Shown: positions 1 through 8,818, counted from the first letter of the stretch. The stretch is DNA of 12,973 nt from CAYLZW01 sp964388085 (GCA_964388085.1 CAYLZW010000161.1:1-12973); one strand, 5' to 3'. Notes: generated from the sequence alone by a model not told the origin. Numbers and translations: made by a program.

Positions 1-1007
1 ACCTCGGAGAGCGGGACGTGCGTCAGCGCGTCGTTCCACAGCTCGTCGGGCATGGGCGGTCGCGCCTTGCGCTTGCTCGGCTCGTCGGCGCTGCTCTTTC
101 GCCCTCGCGGCCGCGCCGTTGACGTCGGCACCGCGTCCCGCTCATCGTCAGACGGCGCGTCGGCCGAGTCGCGGAATCGATCGCCGAGCTCGGCGGCCAG
201 CTTCTCGGCAGCGCGCTCGATGCGCGCCTGGGCGCCGTCGAGATCCGCGTGCGACGACGACGGTGCCGAGCGCGAGTCGCCCGTGCCGCCGAGCCGCGAG
301 AACACGAGCACGGAGTTGCCGAGCTCGACGCGATCGCCCTCCTCGAGGACGAACATCTGCATGGTCTTGCCGTTGACGCGCGTGCCGTTGCCCGAGCCCA
401 TGTCGGTGACGGTCACGCGCCCGGCCTCGACGTCGATGCGCAGATGCCGGCGGCTCGACGCGATGTCCTTCAGCACGAAGCTGTTGTCGCGGCCGCGCCC
501 GACCGTGTAGCTGCCCTCGAGCAGGTTCAGCGCGAGCCCCTCTTCCGGCCCCTTCACGCACGTCAGCACGCCGGTGGCGTACTTGAGCTGACCGCTCTCG
601 CCGACGCGCGCGTGCTGGCGTTGCTGCTTCTGGTTGAGCGCCGTGCTGGTGCCCGCCTCGGGTCCGAGCGGCACGTCGCCGCGGGCACGCCGTCGCTCGG
701 CCGCGCGGTTGCCCTTCTTCGCGGCGGGCGCGGCAGGCGGCGCCTTCGTCGCCGCGGACGCCTTCGCGCCCTTGCCGTTTCGCGCCTTCGCCGCGCGCGC
801 CTCGCCGGGCTTGCCGTTCTTCTTCGCCTTGCCGTTCTTCGGCAGCTTGTCGTCGACGTAGAGCTCCTCGAGCTCCTGCGGAACGGTCAGCGCCTGCGCG
901 CCCGTCTCGACGTAGGTCTCGGCGTTACGACCGCCGGCGCTGACGCGAGGCGGCTTGCGCTTCGCCCCTCGCACCGCGTTGCCCTGGTCTCCGCCGCGCT
1001 CCGCCAT
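1..1007 (-). CDS. FHA-domain protein with Lys/Ala-rich arm (partial, C-terminus beyond left edge)
   Basis: Reading the minus strand from the ATG at 1007 gives an open frame of 335 codons that runs off the left edge. Residues about 145-238 form a forkhead-associated domain. It has the usual landmarks: a GR pair (170-171), an SSRRH loop (184-188) and GSGNGT followed by a VNG turn (204-213). FHA domains bind phosphothreonine peptides, so a role in Ser/Thr kinase signalling is the family expectation. Before the domain, residues about 55-110 are Lys/Ala/Gly-rich with repeated NGK motifs, resembling histone-H1-like tails. After it come a short charged helix (about 257-282) and a basic RPRGRK stretch (299-304). 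No signal peptide or membrane segment is seen, so the protein is probably cytoplasmic. The start is supported by GAGG about 6 nt upstream. Partner and exact role are unknown; a further domain may lie beyond the edge. Confidence 0.85.
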   Translation of the reverse strand, partial: MAERGGDQGNAVRGAKRKPPRVSAGGRNAETYVETGAQALTVPQELEELYVDDKLPKNGKAKKNGKPGEARAAKARNGKGAKASAATKAPPAAPAAKKGNRAAERRRARGDVPLGPEAGTSTALNQKQQRQHARVGESGQLKYATGVLTCVKGPEEGLALNLLEGSYTVGRGRDNSFVLKDIASSRRHLRIDVEAGRVTVTDMGSGNGTRVNGKTMQMFVLEEGDRVELGNSVLVFSRLGGTGDSRSAPSSSHADLDGAQARIERAAEKLAAELGDRFRDSADAPSDDERDAVPTSTARPRGRKSSADEPSKRKARPPMPDELWNDALTHVPLSE

Positions 1008-1075
1008 CACCACCCTCGGGCACACGCCCGCGATCCGCGCGCACCCACGGACGCCGCGGCCGCCGGCCACGATCG

Positions 1076-1106
1076 ATCTAACGTGCCATCAGGCTAGCGG
1101 TTTCAA
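1076..1106 (-). promoter_or_regulatory. weak sigma-70-like promoter candidate for the FHA gene
   Basis: On the minus strand TTGAAA (1106-1101, five of six matches to a -35 box) is followed after 19 nt by TTAGAT (1081-1076, a poor -10). The local drop in GC is noticeable and the position, about 70 nt upstream of the FHA start, is right. The spacer is long and the -10 weak, so this is only a candidate. Confidence 0.25.
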
Positions 1107-1122
1107 TCGGCTTTCGCGCGTT

Positions 1123-1143
1123 CCCGGCCCGGTGGGCAGCGGG
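1123..1143 (-). other. GC-rich hairpin downstream of the transglutaminase-like operon
   Basis: CCCG plus GCCC (1123-1130) can pair with GGGC (1134-1137) and CGGG (1140-1143), giving an 8-bp stem with a 3-nt loop and a 2-nt bulge. It lies 57-77 nt past the stop codon at 1200. There is no T-run, so it does not qualify as an intrinsic terminator; it could stabilise a 3' end or help Rho-dependent termination. The fold is seen in the sequence; the function is inferred. Confidence 0.3.
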
Positions 1144-1160
1144 ACGATGTCGGTGTGCCG

Positions 1161-1190
1161 CGCACCTCGGCGCACCTCGACGCACCGCGA
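1161..1190. repeat. three tandem copies of a 10-bp repeat
   Basis: Three consecutive 10-mers, CGCACCTCGG, CGCACCTCGA and CGCACCGCGA, lie in the spacer between the downstream transglutaminase-like gene and the FHA gene. The first two copies differ at one position and the third at one or two more. The period equals about one helical turn. It could be a regulator-binding array or a chance GC-rich microrepeat. Confidence 0.55.
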
Positions 1191-1199
1191 GCGGGGACG

Positions 1200-4100
1200 T
1201 CAGCGCTTCTGGGCGACCTCGCGCGGCAACACGAAGGTCAAGCGCGCGTCCGTGAGCCGCGAGAGCGCGCTCAGCTTCGCGCGAAAGCGTGGCCACTCGT
1301 CGACGGGCACACGCGCGGTGTCGACGGTGATGTCGCGGTTCCAAGACAGCGTGCCGTCGGTGACCTCGGCGTGCTGCACGAGGCGCACGGGGCCGGCGTC
1401 CTCGTCGAGGCGCTCGGGGACCTCGGTGAACGCCGCGCCGGGCGGCAGCGTGACCTCCACCTGCAGCACCTCATGCGCGCTGTTCAGCAACAGCGGGCGC
1501 TGGCGCGCGGCGACGCGCAGATACGAGGACAGCGGCGTGAACAGGCCGAGTGACGTCGTGGCGCCGTCCGTGAACAGATGATCGAAGCGCGCAGGCTCGA
1601 GGCCGCCTCCGGAGACGGGCACGAGCAGCTCCACGCCGACGCCGAGCGGACGGCCGAAGGCCTCGAGGTTCGGCAGGCTGACCGCGCTGACGCTCGCCCC
1701 CGGCAGCGCGGCGGCGAGCGCCTGCTCGAAGGCGGCGCGCAGCTCGTCCTTGTTGGCCGTGCGCAGCGAGCGCCGAAAGGCGTCGGCCTGCGCCGCCGGC
1801 ACCGTGAGCGCGAGGAAGCCCTTGAAGCCGTCCTGCTGCCAATCGAGATCGAGCTGTACGCGCACGGGCAGCGTCGAGAACGACGCGTCGTCGAGCGTGA
1901 GCGCGCGCGCTCGCGGCAGGAGATCGAGATCGAGCACGGCGCTTGTGCGGGCGCCCTCCGGCAGCTCGTCGAGGATCGCGAGGCCATCATCGACGAAGGC
2001 GAAGCTCGTGCGCTGGCTGAGCTCGACCGCCACGCCGGTGATCGGCCAGGCGTTCGCGGAGGCGAGCTCGAGCGGCGGGCTCACCGGGGGGTGCAGCGCG
2101 ACGGGGGTGGCGACGAGGTGCGCCGCGCGCGCGAGCGAGAGCAGCAAGGCAGTGCGACGTCCCCGCCCCGTGGCGAGCACCTCGGCCGCGTCGCTCGGAG
2201 CGGCGGCCGGCTCCACGCGCGTGACGACGAAGCGGAACAGGCGCTGCCAACGATCCCGCGGCGAGCCGCTGCCCGCGATCTGCTCGGCGACGCGCGCCAG
2301 CAGGGGGCCGGCCCTGGCGTCGCGCAGCAGCGCCGTGCCGCGCAGCACGCGCCACTCGTCCTCGCCTCCGCCGAAGGTCCAGCCCACCATGGGCGCTGCC
2401 TCGACCTCATCCGGGGAGTGCGGCTCGCGCGACACGCCGGCGACGTCGGTGGCGCGAAAGGTGACGTGCGCTCGGCCGCTCTCCTCGTCGCGCACAATCT
2501 GTGGCTCCGGCGCCCCGCTCCTCGAGAACAGCCGCAGCCCCTCATCGAGCAAGCGCGCGGGGACGAAGAGCTCGAAGCTGCGCACCAGCGCCGGCGCTGG
2601 TTTCGCGAACGCGACGAGGCCTTGCGCGAAGACCGGCAACAAGGGCGCCTCGTCGAACGACGCCGTGAGCAGCTCCACCATGTCGCCGACGGCCAAGCCC
2701 GTCAGCGAGACGTCGTCGACGCCGTCGCGGAATTCCGGTAGGCGCACGCTGCCGTCGGGCTTGACGACGCGCAGCCGCACGACGCGCTCATCGGGCGGCA
2801 GCGAGAGCTCGCCGAAGCCGTCGAGCGCCTCCTTGCTGCCGAGGCGCACGATCCAGTGCCGCAGCGACAGCGACGAGAGATCCGCGAACAAGTGCGTCTC
2901 CTCGTGGTCCACCACCAGCACGACGGGGTGCCCCGGGAACGCCCCCTCGCCTGCCTGGCGCGCGGCCTCGATGGCTTCGTCCCCCGCGCGCAGCCGAGCG
3001 GCCCACGGCGGCGTCGCGCCGAGCTCGACGCGCGCGAGCCAGAGCTGCGGATCGACGCCGACGGCGGCGAGCGCGAGGGTGGCGACCGCGCGTCCCCGCT
3101 CGTCGCCGTGCAGGGCCGCCTCGAGCTGCACCCGACGACGCCACGCCGAGCGATCGAACGGGAAGCGCGCGAGGTGTTGCTCCAGGCTTTGGAGCGCCGC
3201 CTCCGGCGACGTGAGCTCGAGCAGATCCCAGCGCAGCTCCGCCGCGCGGTTGCCCGGCTCCTCGTCGAGCAGCCGCGCCAGCTCCTGCAGCGCGGCGTCG
3301 CGCTCCCCGGCGTCGAGCAGCCGGCGCGCGGAGGCGCTCGAGTACAGCAGGTCATCGGAGCGCGCCGCGCGCGCGTCGAGGCGGGCGGCCTCGGCGTAGC
3401 GCCCGACGCGGGTGAAGGCGCTGGTCGCCGCCGTCACGTCGAGCGGCGGCGGATCGAGCCGCAAGAGCGCGTCGGCGGCCTCGACCGCCTCGTCGAGCAG
3501 GCCCTCCGCCAGCGCGAGCTCGCTGACGCCCGCGTGTCCGGCTGGATGGGAGGGCCGCGCCTCGCGGAGCTGTCGATAGATGGCGAGGGCCTCCTGCGGG
3601 CGCTCCTCGCGCAGCAGCTTCGCGCGGCTCTCGAGCGCCGAGGGGTGGTCCGGCCACGTCGTCAGCACGCGATCCCACAAGCGCGCCGCGTCCGCCTGCG
3701 CCAGTCGCTCGGGCGTGCGCCCCGCGCGCCCGAGCGACCAGGCAGCCGCCACCAGCGCTTGCGGCGCGAAGCCCAGCTCGCGGAGCAGCTCGCGCGCGTG
3801 CTCGAGGTGCGCGCCGGCCGCGATGCCGTAGCCGACCGCGCCGAGATGGTGCCGTAGCAGCAGCGCGTCGAGGCGCGCGAGCGGGTCACCCTTCGGAGGC
3901 TCGGGCAGGAGCGCATGCGGCTCCAGCGCGCGCGCACCGGCCGGCGTCGCCGCCGTCTCCGCCGTCACGCGCAACGCGGGGGCGCCGTCGTCGCGCAGAA
4001 ACGAGAGCTCCACGCCGTCGCTGCCTCCCTGGCTGACGACGAGCGCCTCGATGTGGTGGACCCCCGTGGACAAGCGGACGCGCGCGCGCGTGGCGTCAGG

Positions 4101-5063
4101 CTCGTCGCGCAGCTCGGGCCTACGCTCGAGCACCAGCGCGCCATCGACGAACAACCGCAGCGAGTTGCGCGAGCGCGCGATGACGTTCGCGAAGCCTCCT
4201 CCTCGCGCGCTCGCGGTGACGCGATATAGGCCCCCTTCGTTGCGCAGCGAGGGCTGAAAGACGCCGCTCCACGACGTGCGCTCCGCCGCGACATAGCGCG
4301 CGCCCTTCGCGAGGCGCCGGCCCGCGCCCGCCGACTCGAAGGCGTAGAGAGGGTCACCCACGAAGGGGCCCTCGACGCGCACGCTCGTCAGCGCGCCGCT
4401 CGCGAGGGCCGCCGCCCGCGCTCGCTCGGCGTCCTTCGCGCGCGCCGCCGCCCGGCGCTCGGCGGCGTGCGCGATCTGCGAGAGGTCCGCGCAGCCCGCC
4501 GGCGGCGCCTTGGCGGCGCAGCCCGCGATCCAACGAGGCGCGCCGCGCAGGATGACGTCGTCGACGGCGGCGTTGTCGCTGCGCGCGCGGTACAGCGCCG
4601 CGAGCACGGCGGGCGCCCGCGGGTCTGCCGGCGCCACGTCGAGAAAGCGCGCACAGGGGACGCTCGCCGCCGGCGTCTCATACGCGAGCTCGGTGAGGCA
4701 GCGATGCACGAGCCCGTCTGGATCGTCCCCGAGCTGCCGCCAAGCCGCTGCCGCCGCCTTCAGGTCACCCGAGAGCGCGACGGCCGTTCGGGCACGAGCG
4801 AGCGGCGGCAGCGACGAGAGGCGAGCGCCGTTCACGACGAGCTCGGCCGGCGCGGGCGCGGGCGCTGGCACGCGCAGGGACGCCACGTCGTCGAGCGTCA
4901 GCACCGGCTCCGCGCGCGGGCGCGGCAGCTCCACGAGCCCGCGCATGAGCGCCTCGCGCGACAGGCCCCGTCGCTGCCCCGGACAGGCGGGCAGCGTGAT
5001 CGCCAGCGCGACGACGACCAGCAACACCGCGCGGGGCGCTCGAGCGAGCGAACGAGGGCTCAT
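1200..5063 (-). CDS. Predicted lipoprotein: TPR, DUF3857-like and degenerate transglutaminase-like protein
   Basis: This 1287-residue protein begins with a lipoprotein-type signal: a basic start, a hydrophobic stretch 13-26 and Cys27 in an LPAC box (Pro at -2 is not ideal). Residues about 225-365 look like a ligand-binding beta-sandwich. TPR-like helical repeats span about 430-640, a DUF3857-like region about 713-897, a transglutaminase-like fold about 920-1040, and a beta-rich tail follows. By alignment with the upstream protein, the catalytic Cys in its GDCKDK motif corresponds to Gly968 in GRGRRT. The catalytic His corresponds to about Thr1009, and only an Asp (about 1026) remains. The protein therefore looks like a non-catalytic paralogue that may bind, scaffold or regulate. 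Its ATG overlaps the upstream stop codon (ATGA), with GGAGG at 5073-5069, so translation is probably coupled. C182 and C191 could form a disulfide. The biological role is unknown. Confidence 0.85.
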   Translation of the reverse strand: MSPRSLARAPRAVLLVVVALAITLPACPGQRRGLSREALMRGLVELPRPRAEPVLTLDDVASLRVPAPAPAPAELVVNGARLSSLPPLARARTAVALSGDLKAAAAAWRQLGDDPDGLVHRCLTELAYETPAASVPCARFLDVAPADPRAPAVLAALYRARSDNAAVDDVILRGAPRWIAGCAAKAPPAGCADLSQIAHAAERRAAARAKDAERARAAALASGALTSVRVEGPFVGDPLYAFESAGAGRRLAKGARYVAAERTSWSGVFQPSLRNEGGLYRVTASARGGGFANVIARSRNSLRLFVDGALVLERRPELRDEPDATRARVRLSTGVHHIEALVVSQGGSDGVELSFLRDDGAPALRVTAETAATPAGARALEPHALLPEPPKGDPLARLDALLLRHHLGAVGYGIAAGAHLEHARELLRELGFAPQALVAAAWSLGRAGRTPERLAQADAARLWDRVLTTWPDHPSALESRAKLLREERPQEALAIYRQLREARPSHPAGHAGVSELALAEGLLDEAVEAADALLRLDPPPLDVTAATSAFTRVGRYAEAARLDARAARSDDLLYSSASARRLLDAGERDAALQELARLLDEEPGNRAAELRWDLLELTSPEAALQSLEQHLARFPFDRSAWRRRVQLEAALHGDERGRAVATLALAAVGVDPQLWLARVELGATPPWAARLRAGDEAIEAARQAGEGAFPGHPVVLVVDHEETHLFADLSSLSLRHWIVRLGSKEALDGFGELSLPPDERVVRLRVVKPDGSVRLPEFRDGVDDVSLTGLAVGDMVELLTASFDEAPLLPVFAQGLVAFAKPAPALVRSFELFVPARLLDEGLRLFSRSGAPEPQIVRDEESGRAHVTFRATDVAGVSREPHSPDEVEAAPMVGWTFGGGEDEWRVLRGTALLRDARAGPLLARVAEQIAGSGSPRDRWQRLFRFVVTRVEPAAAPSDAAEVLATGRGRRTALLLSLARAAHLVATPVALHPPVSPPLELASANAWPITGVAVELSQRTSFAFVDDGLAILDELPEGARTSAVLDLDLLPRARALTLDDASFSTLPVRVQLDLDWQQDGFKGFLALTVPAAQADAFRRSLRTANKDELRAAFEQALAAALPGASVSAVSLPNLEAFGRPLGVGVELLVPVSGGGLEPARFDHLFTDGATTSLGLFTPLSSYLRVAARQRPLLLNSAHEVLQVEVTLPPGAAFTEVPERLDEDAGPVRLVQHAEVTDGTLSWNRDITVDTARVPVDEWPRFRAKLSALSRLTDARLTFVLPREVAQKR

Positions 5064-8000
5064 CGCGGCCTCCGCGCGAGGCGCACCTTGCGCCTCATCA
5101 TGGCGTCGGCGGCGAGCGCCGCTTGGCGGAACTCCTGGTAGTCGCTCTCGGGGATGATGCGCGAGAGGATCGCCGTGTCCTCATCGACGACGAAGCCGTC
5201 CTCGGTGGGGGTGATCGTCTGCTTGAAGCGCAGGTGCTCGCTCTCGACCGACTGGCTCTTCGGCAGATCGACGACGACGTAGCCGGGCGGCAGGCGGTAG
5301 CGCATGACGTTCCTCGTCCGCCACGGGTGCGAGAGCCACAGGGCCTGCTCGCGCTGGGAGCGCTCGGCGTAGCTGCGAGCGAGCCCATGCGGGTAGAGCG
5401 AGATGGGCATGACGAGGCTGCCGTCGCTGGCCGTGGTCGCCCGGTCCGGGATGGAGGCCTGAAAGTCGTAGCCCACCTGCGCGCGCGCGAGCGAGAGGTC
5501 GGTCACCTTCACGCTCGTCACCCGCGTGCCCGGCAGCACCGCGGACAACGTGCGCTCGAGGTCTTCCTTGCGGGTCGCCTCGTCGAACAGCTCCCGGCGC
5601 TGCTCGGCCACCTGCACGCCCTGAAAGCGCTCCTCGCCCTCTACCTCGAGGCCGCCCTCGGGGGTCAGCCGCAGCACATAGCTCGAGGTGTTGAGGTTCT
5701 CCTGCGCGCCCGCGAGGGGGATGCGCACGAGGCGGCTCTCTTCATCGCTGCCCGGCTCCTTGACGATGAGGCTCATGGCGCCTTGGTCCATGTCGGGCAG
5801 CTCGCGATAGCCCGAGCGCTCGGCGGTACCGTCGAGAAACAGATCGAGCGCCGGGACGTAGGCGATGGCGTGGTTGAAGGCCCACATGGAAGCAGGCTCC
5901 CCGGCGAGCAGCCCGTTGTCCGCCGTACGCACGAGCGCGAGGCGCGCCTCGACCCCGACCTCCTCGAGCAACGCCACGAGCAGCGACGCCTTGTCTTTGC
6001 AGTCACCGTACTTGCGCCGGTACACCTCGGTGACCGGGAACGGCTTCCAGCCGTGGATGCCGAGCTCAATGCCGACGTAGCGCGTGCTCGTGACGACGTG
6101 CTCGTACACGCGCCGCACCTTCTCCTCGTCGTCCGTGGCGCCCGCGACGAGCTCGTGCGCGAGCTCGCGCAGGTCCTCGTCGAGCACGAGCTGCTCGCGC
6201 ACGAGCTCCGCGTACCAGTCGCCGAGCGCGCGCCAGCTCTGGTACGTCGACACGGACGCGTAGCGCGCGACCTGGAAGAAGGGCGGCATGCCGGGCTCGG
6301 CCACGAGGCGCGGGATGTGGGTCGCCACCAGATCGTAGACGCGGACGTCCGGCCGGTCCGCGGGCTCGCTGATGTTCGGCTCGGGGACGCCGCGCCCGCC
6401 GATGCTCAGGGTGCGCGTCCGCGGCGCCTCGACGACGAGCCGCCAGCGCTCCACCGGCACCGTGCTCTCGATGGCCTCGATGTGGCCGAAGAAGTCACCG
6501 AACAGGTTCTGCTGTCCGACGAGGTGCTTCAGCACGCGCAGGTGCAGGCGGTCGCCGGGCGCGAGGTCGCCGAACACGACGACCTTGTAGTTCACGTCGG
6601 TGTACATGCCGCTCTGCTTGCCGTCGGGCGCGTGCTCGACGATCTCGCGCGCGGGCACCGTGCGGCCGTCCGGAAGGATGCGCTCGGCCCGCAGCACCTC
6701 GACGACCTCTCGGCCGGCGCTGTAGGGGATCGCCATGCTGCGCAGCCCGTCCGCCTTCAAGGCGTCGTGCACGTCGATCACGCGATCGGTCAGCACCTGC
6801 CCGAGACCGTTGTCGAAGAAGCGGATGGCGACCGTGTGCGCCGCGACATGCGCGCCGACCTCAAGGGCCCCCTCCGGCTTCGAGCGCGGCAGCGTCTTGG
6901 CCTCGACGCCATAGCGCGCCGCGAGGCCGCCTCCCTCTTGCGTCAGCGCGCGATACAGCTCCCCCACCTGCCGGTGTTGCGGCCGGAGCGCGAGCGCCTT
7001 CGAGAGCGCCTCGCGGGCAGCATCACGCTCTCCCTCGAGCAGGCGCACCTCCGCCACGAGGCGCAGCGGCTCGAGCCGGCCGGGGAACTCACGCACGCGC
7101 TCTGCCGCGAGGGCGCGCGCCTCGTCGCGGCGGCCGGCGCCCAGCAGGGTGATGGCGAGCTCTCGCGCGCTGTGATGGGCGTCAGGGCGCAGCGCCAAGC
7201 GACGGCGCAGGAGCGTGATGATCTCGCTGATGAGCACGTCGGGCTCGTCGCTGTCACCGAGCTGCTGCTCGAGCTGGTCCACGCGCGCAAACACCCACGA
7301 CGGGTTCGCGGGCTCGAGCTCGGCGACGCGCGCCAGGTGCTGCAGCGCCGCGCCGGAGTCGCCGAGCTCGCGCGCGACGTCGGCCACTGCCTCCAGGTTG
7401 TCGACGCTGGGAGCGCGCTCGGCCAGCGCGAGCGCGCGCCGCGTCCACGCCGTGCGCAGGTGGCCGTGCACGCGCTCGAACGCGAGGCGCGCCCGCAGCA
7501 CGTCCGGATCGTTCGGTGCCGCCGCCCTGGCAGCCTCGTGCTCGTGCCGCGCGCGATCGATGAGGCCGATGTCGGCGAGCAGACCGGCGAGGAGCACGTG
7601 CGCCGCCGCGACATCCCCGCCGAGATCGATCACGCGTTCGAGGTGCAGCCGCGCCGCGCTCGGATCCCGATCGACCAGCAGCTCCCCGAGCCGCAGGTGG
7701 TCCGCGGCGAGCGCGTCATCGACGGCGGCGACAGTGCCTGCCACCTCTGCCTTCGCCACCGCGCGCTCGAGCCACTGCTCCTCGAGCAACACCGGCGCGC
7801 GGGTGTCTGCGAAGGAGAGGCCGCGCTCGAGCGCCGCCGCCTCCCGCAGCGCGACGAGCGAGGCGTCCTCTGCCGCCGCGCTGCCGCGCACGATGGCCGC
7901 CACGTCGACGACGTCGGACGCGTCCCGCCTGGGCGCCACGGCCGGCGTCACGCTCGCGAGCGCGGCCGCGTCCGTCGTCAGGCTCACGCCCGAGAGCGGC

Positions 8001-8818
8001 GCGCCGTCGGGCGTCGTCAGGCGCAGCGAGAGCTCCATGCCCGCGCCGTAGGACCACGTGCGCACGACGAGGAGGTTCATGCCGCGCGCGAGCGACACCG
8101 GCGCGGTGGTCTGGTCGGGCCGCAGCGCGCGCGTCGCGAGGTCTCGCGCGACCTCGACGCCGTTCATACGCACCACGACAGGCGCGGAGGAGCCGACGCG
8201 GACGGCGGCGCTCTGCGCGCGCTGCGAGCGCACGCCGACCACCACGACGGCGCCGATCTCGTCGTCGGGCTCGAGGTAGCTGTCGAGATCGAACGCACCG
8301 AGCCAGGCCCGCGCGTTCACCCGCTGAAAGCCGACCTCGCGACCGAGCCCCTCCGTCGTCGCGTCGCTCGAGAACGGCTGCTCGAAGGGCAGCGCCTCGT
8401 CCGCGAGCAGCGCGCCCTCCTTCGGCAGCGGCCCGAGCAGCCAGGCCTCCTCGACGAGGCCGCTGGCACGATCGAGGCGGCGCGCAGCGTCGAGGTCACC
8501 CGCCAGCGCGCGAAGGCGCGCGAGATCCCACGAGGCTTGCGCCTGCACGAGCGCGCTCTTCGCTCGACGCGAGAGCGCCTCGAGCCCACGCGTCTTTTGC
8601 GCCCGGCCGTCGTCGGTGATCGCCGCGCGCCAGGCAAAGTACGCGAGCAGCCCCCGGGCCGGCTGCCGCTCGGCCAAAGCGCGCACCGGCTCCGTCGTCG
8701 GCGGAGCGGGCGCGGGAGCCAGCAGCAAAGAGCCCAGCACGACGACGAGCGCCGCTCGCGGCAGCGATGCTGGAGACTTGGCCCGCGATGCCGTCATGGT
8801 CCTCCCGGCCGCCTGCAT
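5060..8818 (-). CDS. Exported TPR / DUF3857 / transglutaminase-like protein with intact catalytic triad
   Basis: This 1252-residue protein has an N-terminal signal sequence (hydrophobic about 22-37) without a lipobox Cys, so it is probably periplasmic or held by an uncleaved signal. Residues about 125-275 resemble a beta-sandwich, TPR-like repeats cover about 370-615, DUF3857 about 640-835, and the transglutaminase-like core about 870-1000. A beta-rich C-terminal region follows. The core is complete: Cys940 in YGDCKDK, His983 in FNHAIAYV and Asp996 in FLDGTAE. Cys940 is the only cysteine in the protein. In this superfamily the triad supports thiol acyl-transfer or peptidase chemistry; the substrate is unknown. 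It is the first gene of a two-gene operon with the degenerate paralogue. The start at 8818 has GGAG 7 nt upstream. The ATG at 8797 (Met8), with GGGAGG only 3 nt away, is an alternative that gives a more typical signal peptide. Confidence 0.88.
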   Translation of the reverse strand: MQAAGRTMTASRAKSPASLPRAALVVVLGSLLLAPAPAPPTTEPVRALAERQPARGLLAYFAWRAAITDDGRAQKTRGLEALSRRAKSALVQAQASWDLARLRALAGDLDAARRLDRASGLVEEAWLLGPLPKEGALLADEALPFEQPFSSDATTEGLGREVGFQRVNARAWLGAFDLDSYLEPDDEIGAVVVVGVRSQRAQSAAVRVGSSAPVVVRMNGVEVARDLATRALRPDQTTAPVSLARGMNLLVVRTWSYGAGMELSLRLTTPDGAPLSGVSLTTDAAALASVTPAVAPRRDASDVVDVAAIVRGSAAAEDASLVALREAAALERGLSFADTRAPVLLEEQWLERAVAKAEVAGTVAAVDDALAADHLRLGELLVDRDPSAARLHLERVIDLGGDVAAAHVLLAGLLADIGLIDRARHEHEAARAAAPNDPDVLRARLAFERVHGHLRTAWTRRALALAERAPSVDNLEAVADVARELGDSGAALQHLARVAELEPANPSWVFARVDQLEQQLGDSDEPDVLISEIITLLRRRLALRPDAHHSARELAITLLGAGRRDEARALAAERVREFPGRLEPLRLVAEVRLLEGERDAAREALSKALALRPQHRQVGELYRALTQEGGGLAARYGVEAKTLPRSKPEGALEVGAHVAAHTVAIRFFDNGLGQVLTDRVIDVHDALKADGLRSMAIPYSAGREVVEVLRAERILPDGRTVPAREIVEHAPDGKQSGMYTDVNYKVVVFGDLAPGDRLHLRVLKHLVGQQNLFGDFFGHIEAIESTVPVERWRLVVEAPRTRTLSIGGRGVPEPNISEPADRPDVRVYDLVATHIPRLVAEPGMPPFFQVARYASVSTYQSWRALGDWYAELVREQLVLDEDLRELAHELVAGATDDEEKVRRVYEHVVTSTRYVGIELGIHGWKPFPVTEVYRRKYGDCKDKASLLVALLEEVGVEARLALVRTADNGLLAGEPASMWAFNHAIAYVPALDLFLDGTAERSGYRELPDMDQGAMSLIVKEPGSDEESRLVRIPLAGAQENLNTSSYVLRLTPEGGLEVEGEERFQGVQVAEQRRELFDEATRKEDLERTLSAVLPGTRVTSVKVTDLSLARAQVGYDFQASIPDRATTASDGSLVMPISLYPHGLARSYAERSQREQALWLSHPWRTRNVMRYRLPPGYVVVDLPKSQSVESEHLRFKQTITPTEDGFVVDEDTAILSRIIPESDYQEFRQAALAADAMMRRKVRLARRPR
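5069..5073 (-). promoter_or_regulatory. ribosome binding site for the downstream transglutaminase-like gene
   Basis: GGAGG on the minus strand sits 5 nt before the ATG at 5063 and lies inside the last codons of the upstream gene. It supports the start codon that forms the 4-nt ATGA overlap. Confidence 0.7.

Noticed and set aside
249..1097. A 282-codon plus-strand frame over the FHA gene
   Set aside because: Arg/Ala/Leu-rich low-complexity translation; the minus strand carries an unmistakable FHA domain.
1578..3399. Long plus-strand frames over the degenerate transglutaminase-like gene
   Set aside because: Ser/Arg-rich or Arg/Glu-rich shadows without recognisable motifs or ribosome binding sites.
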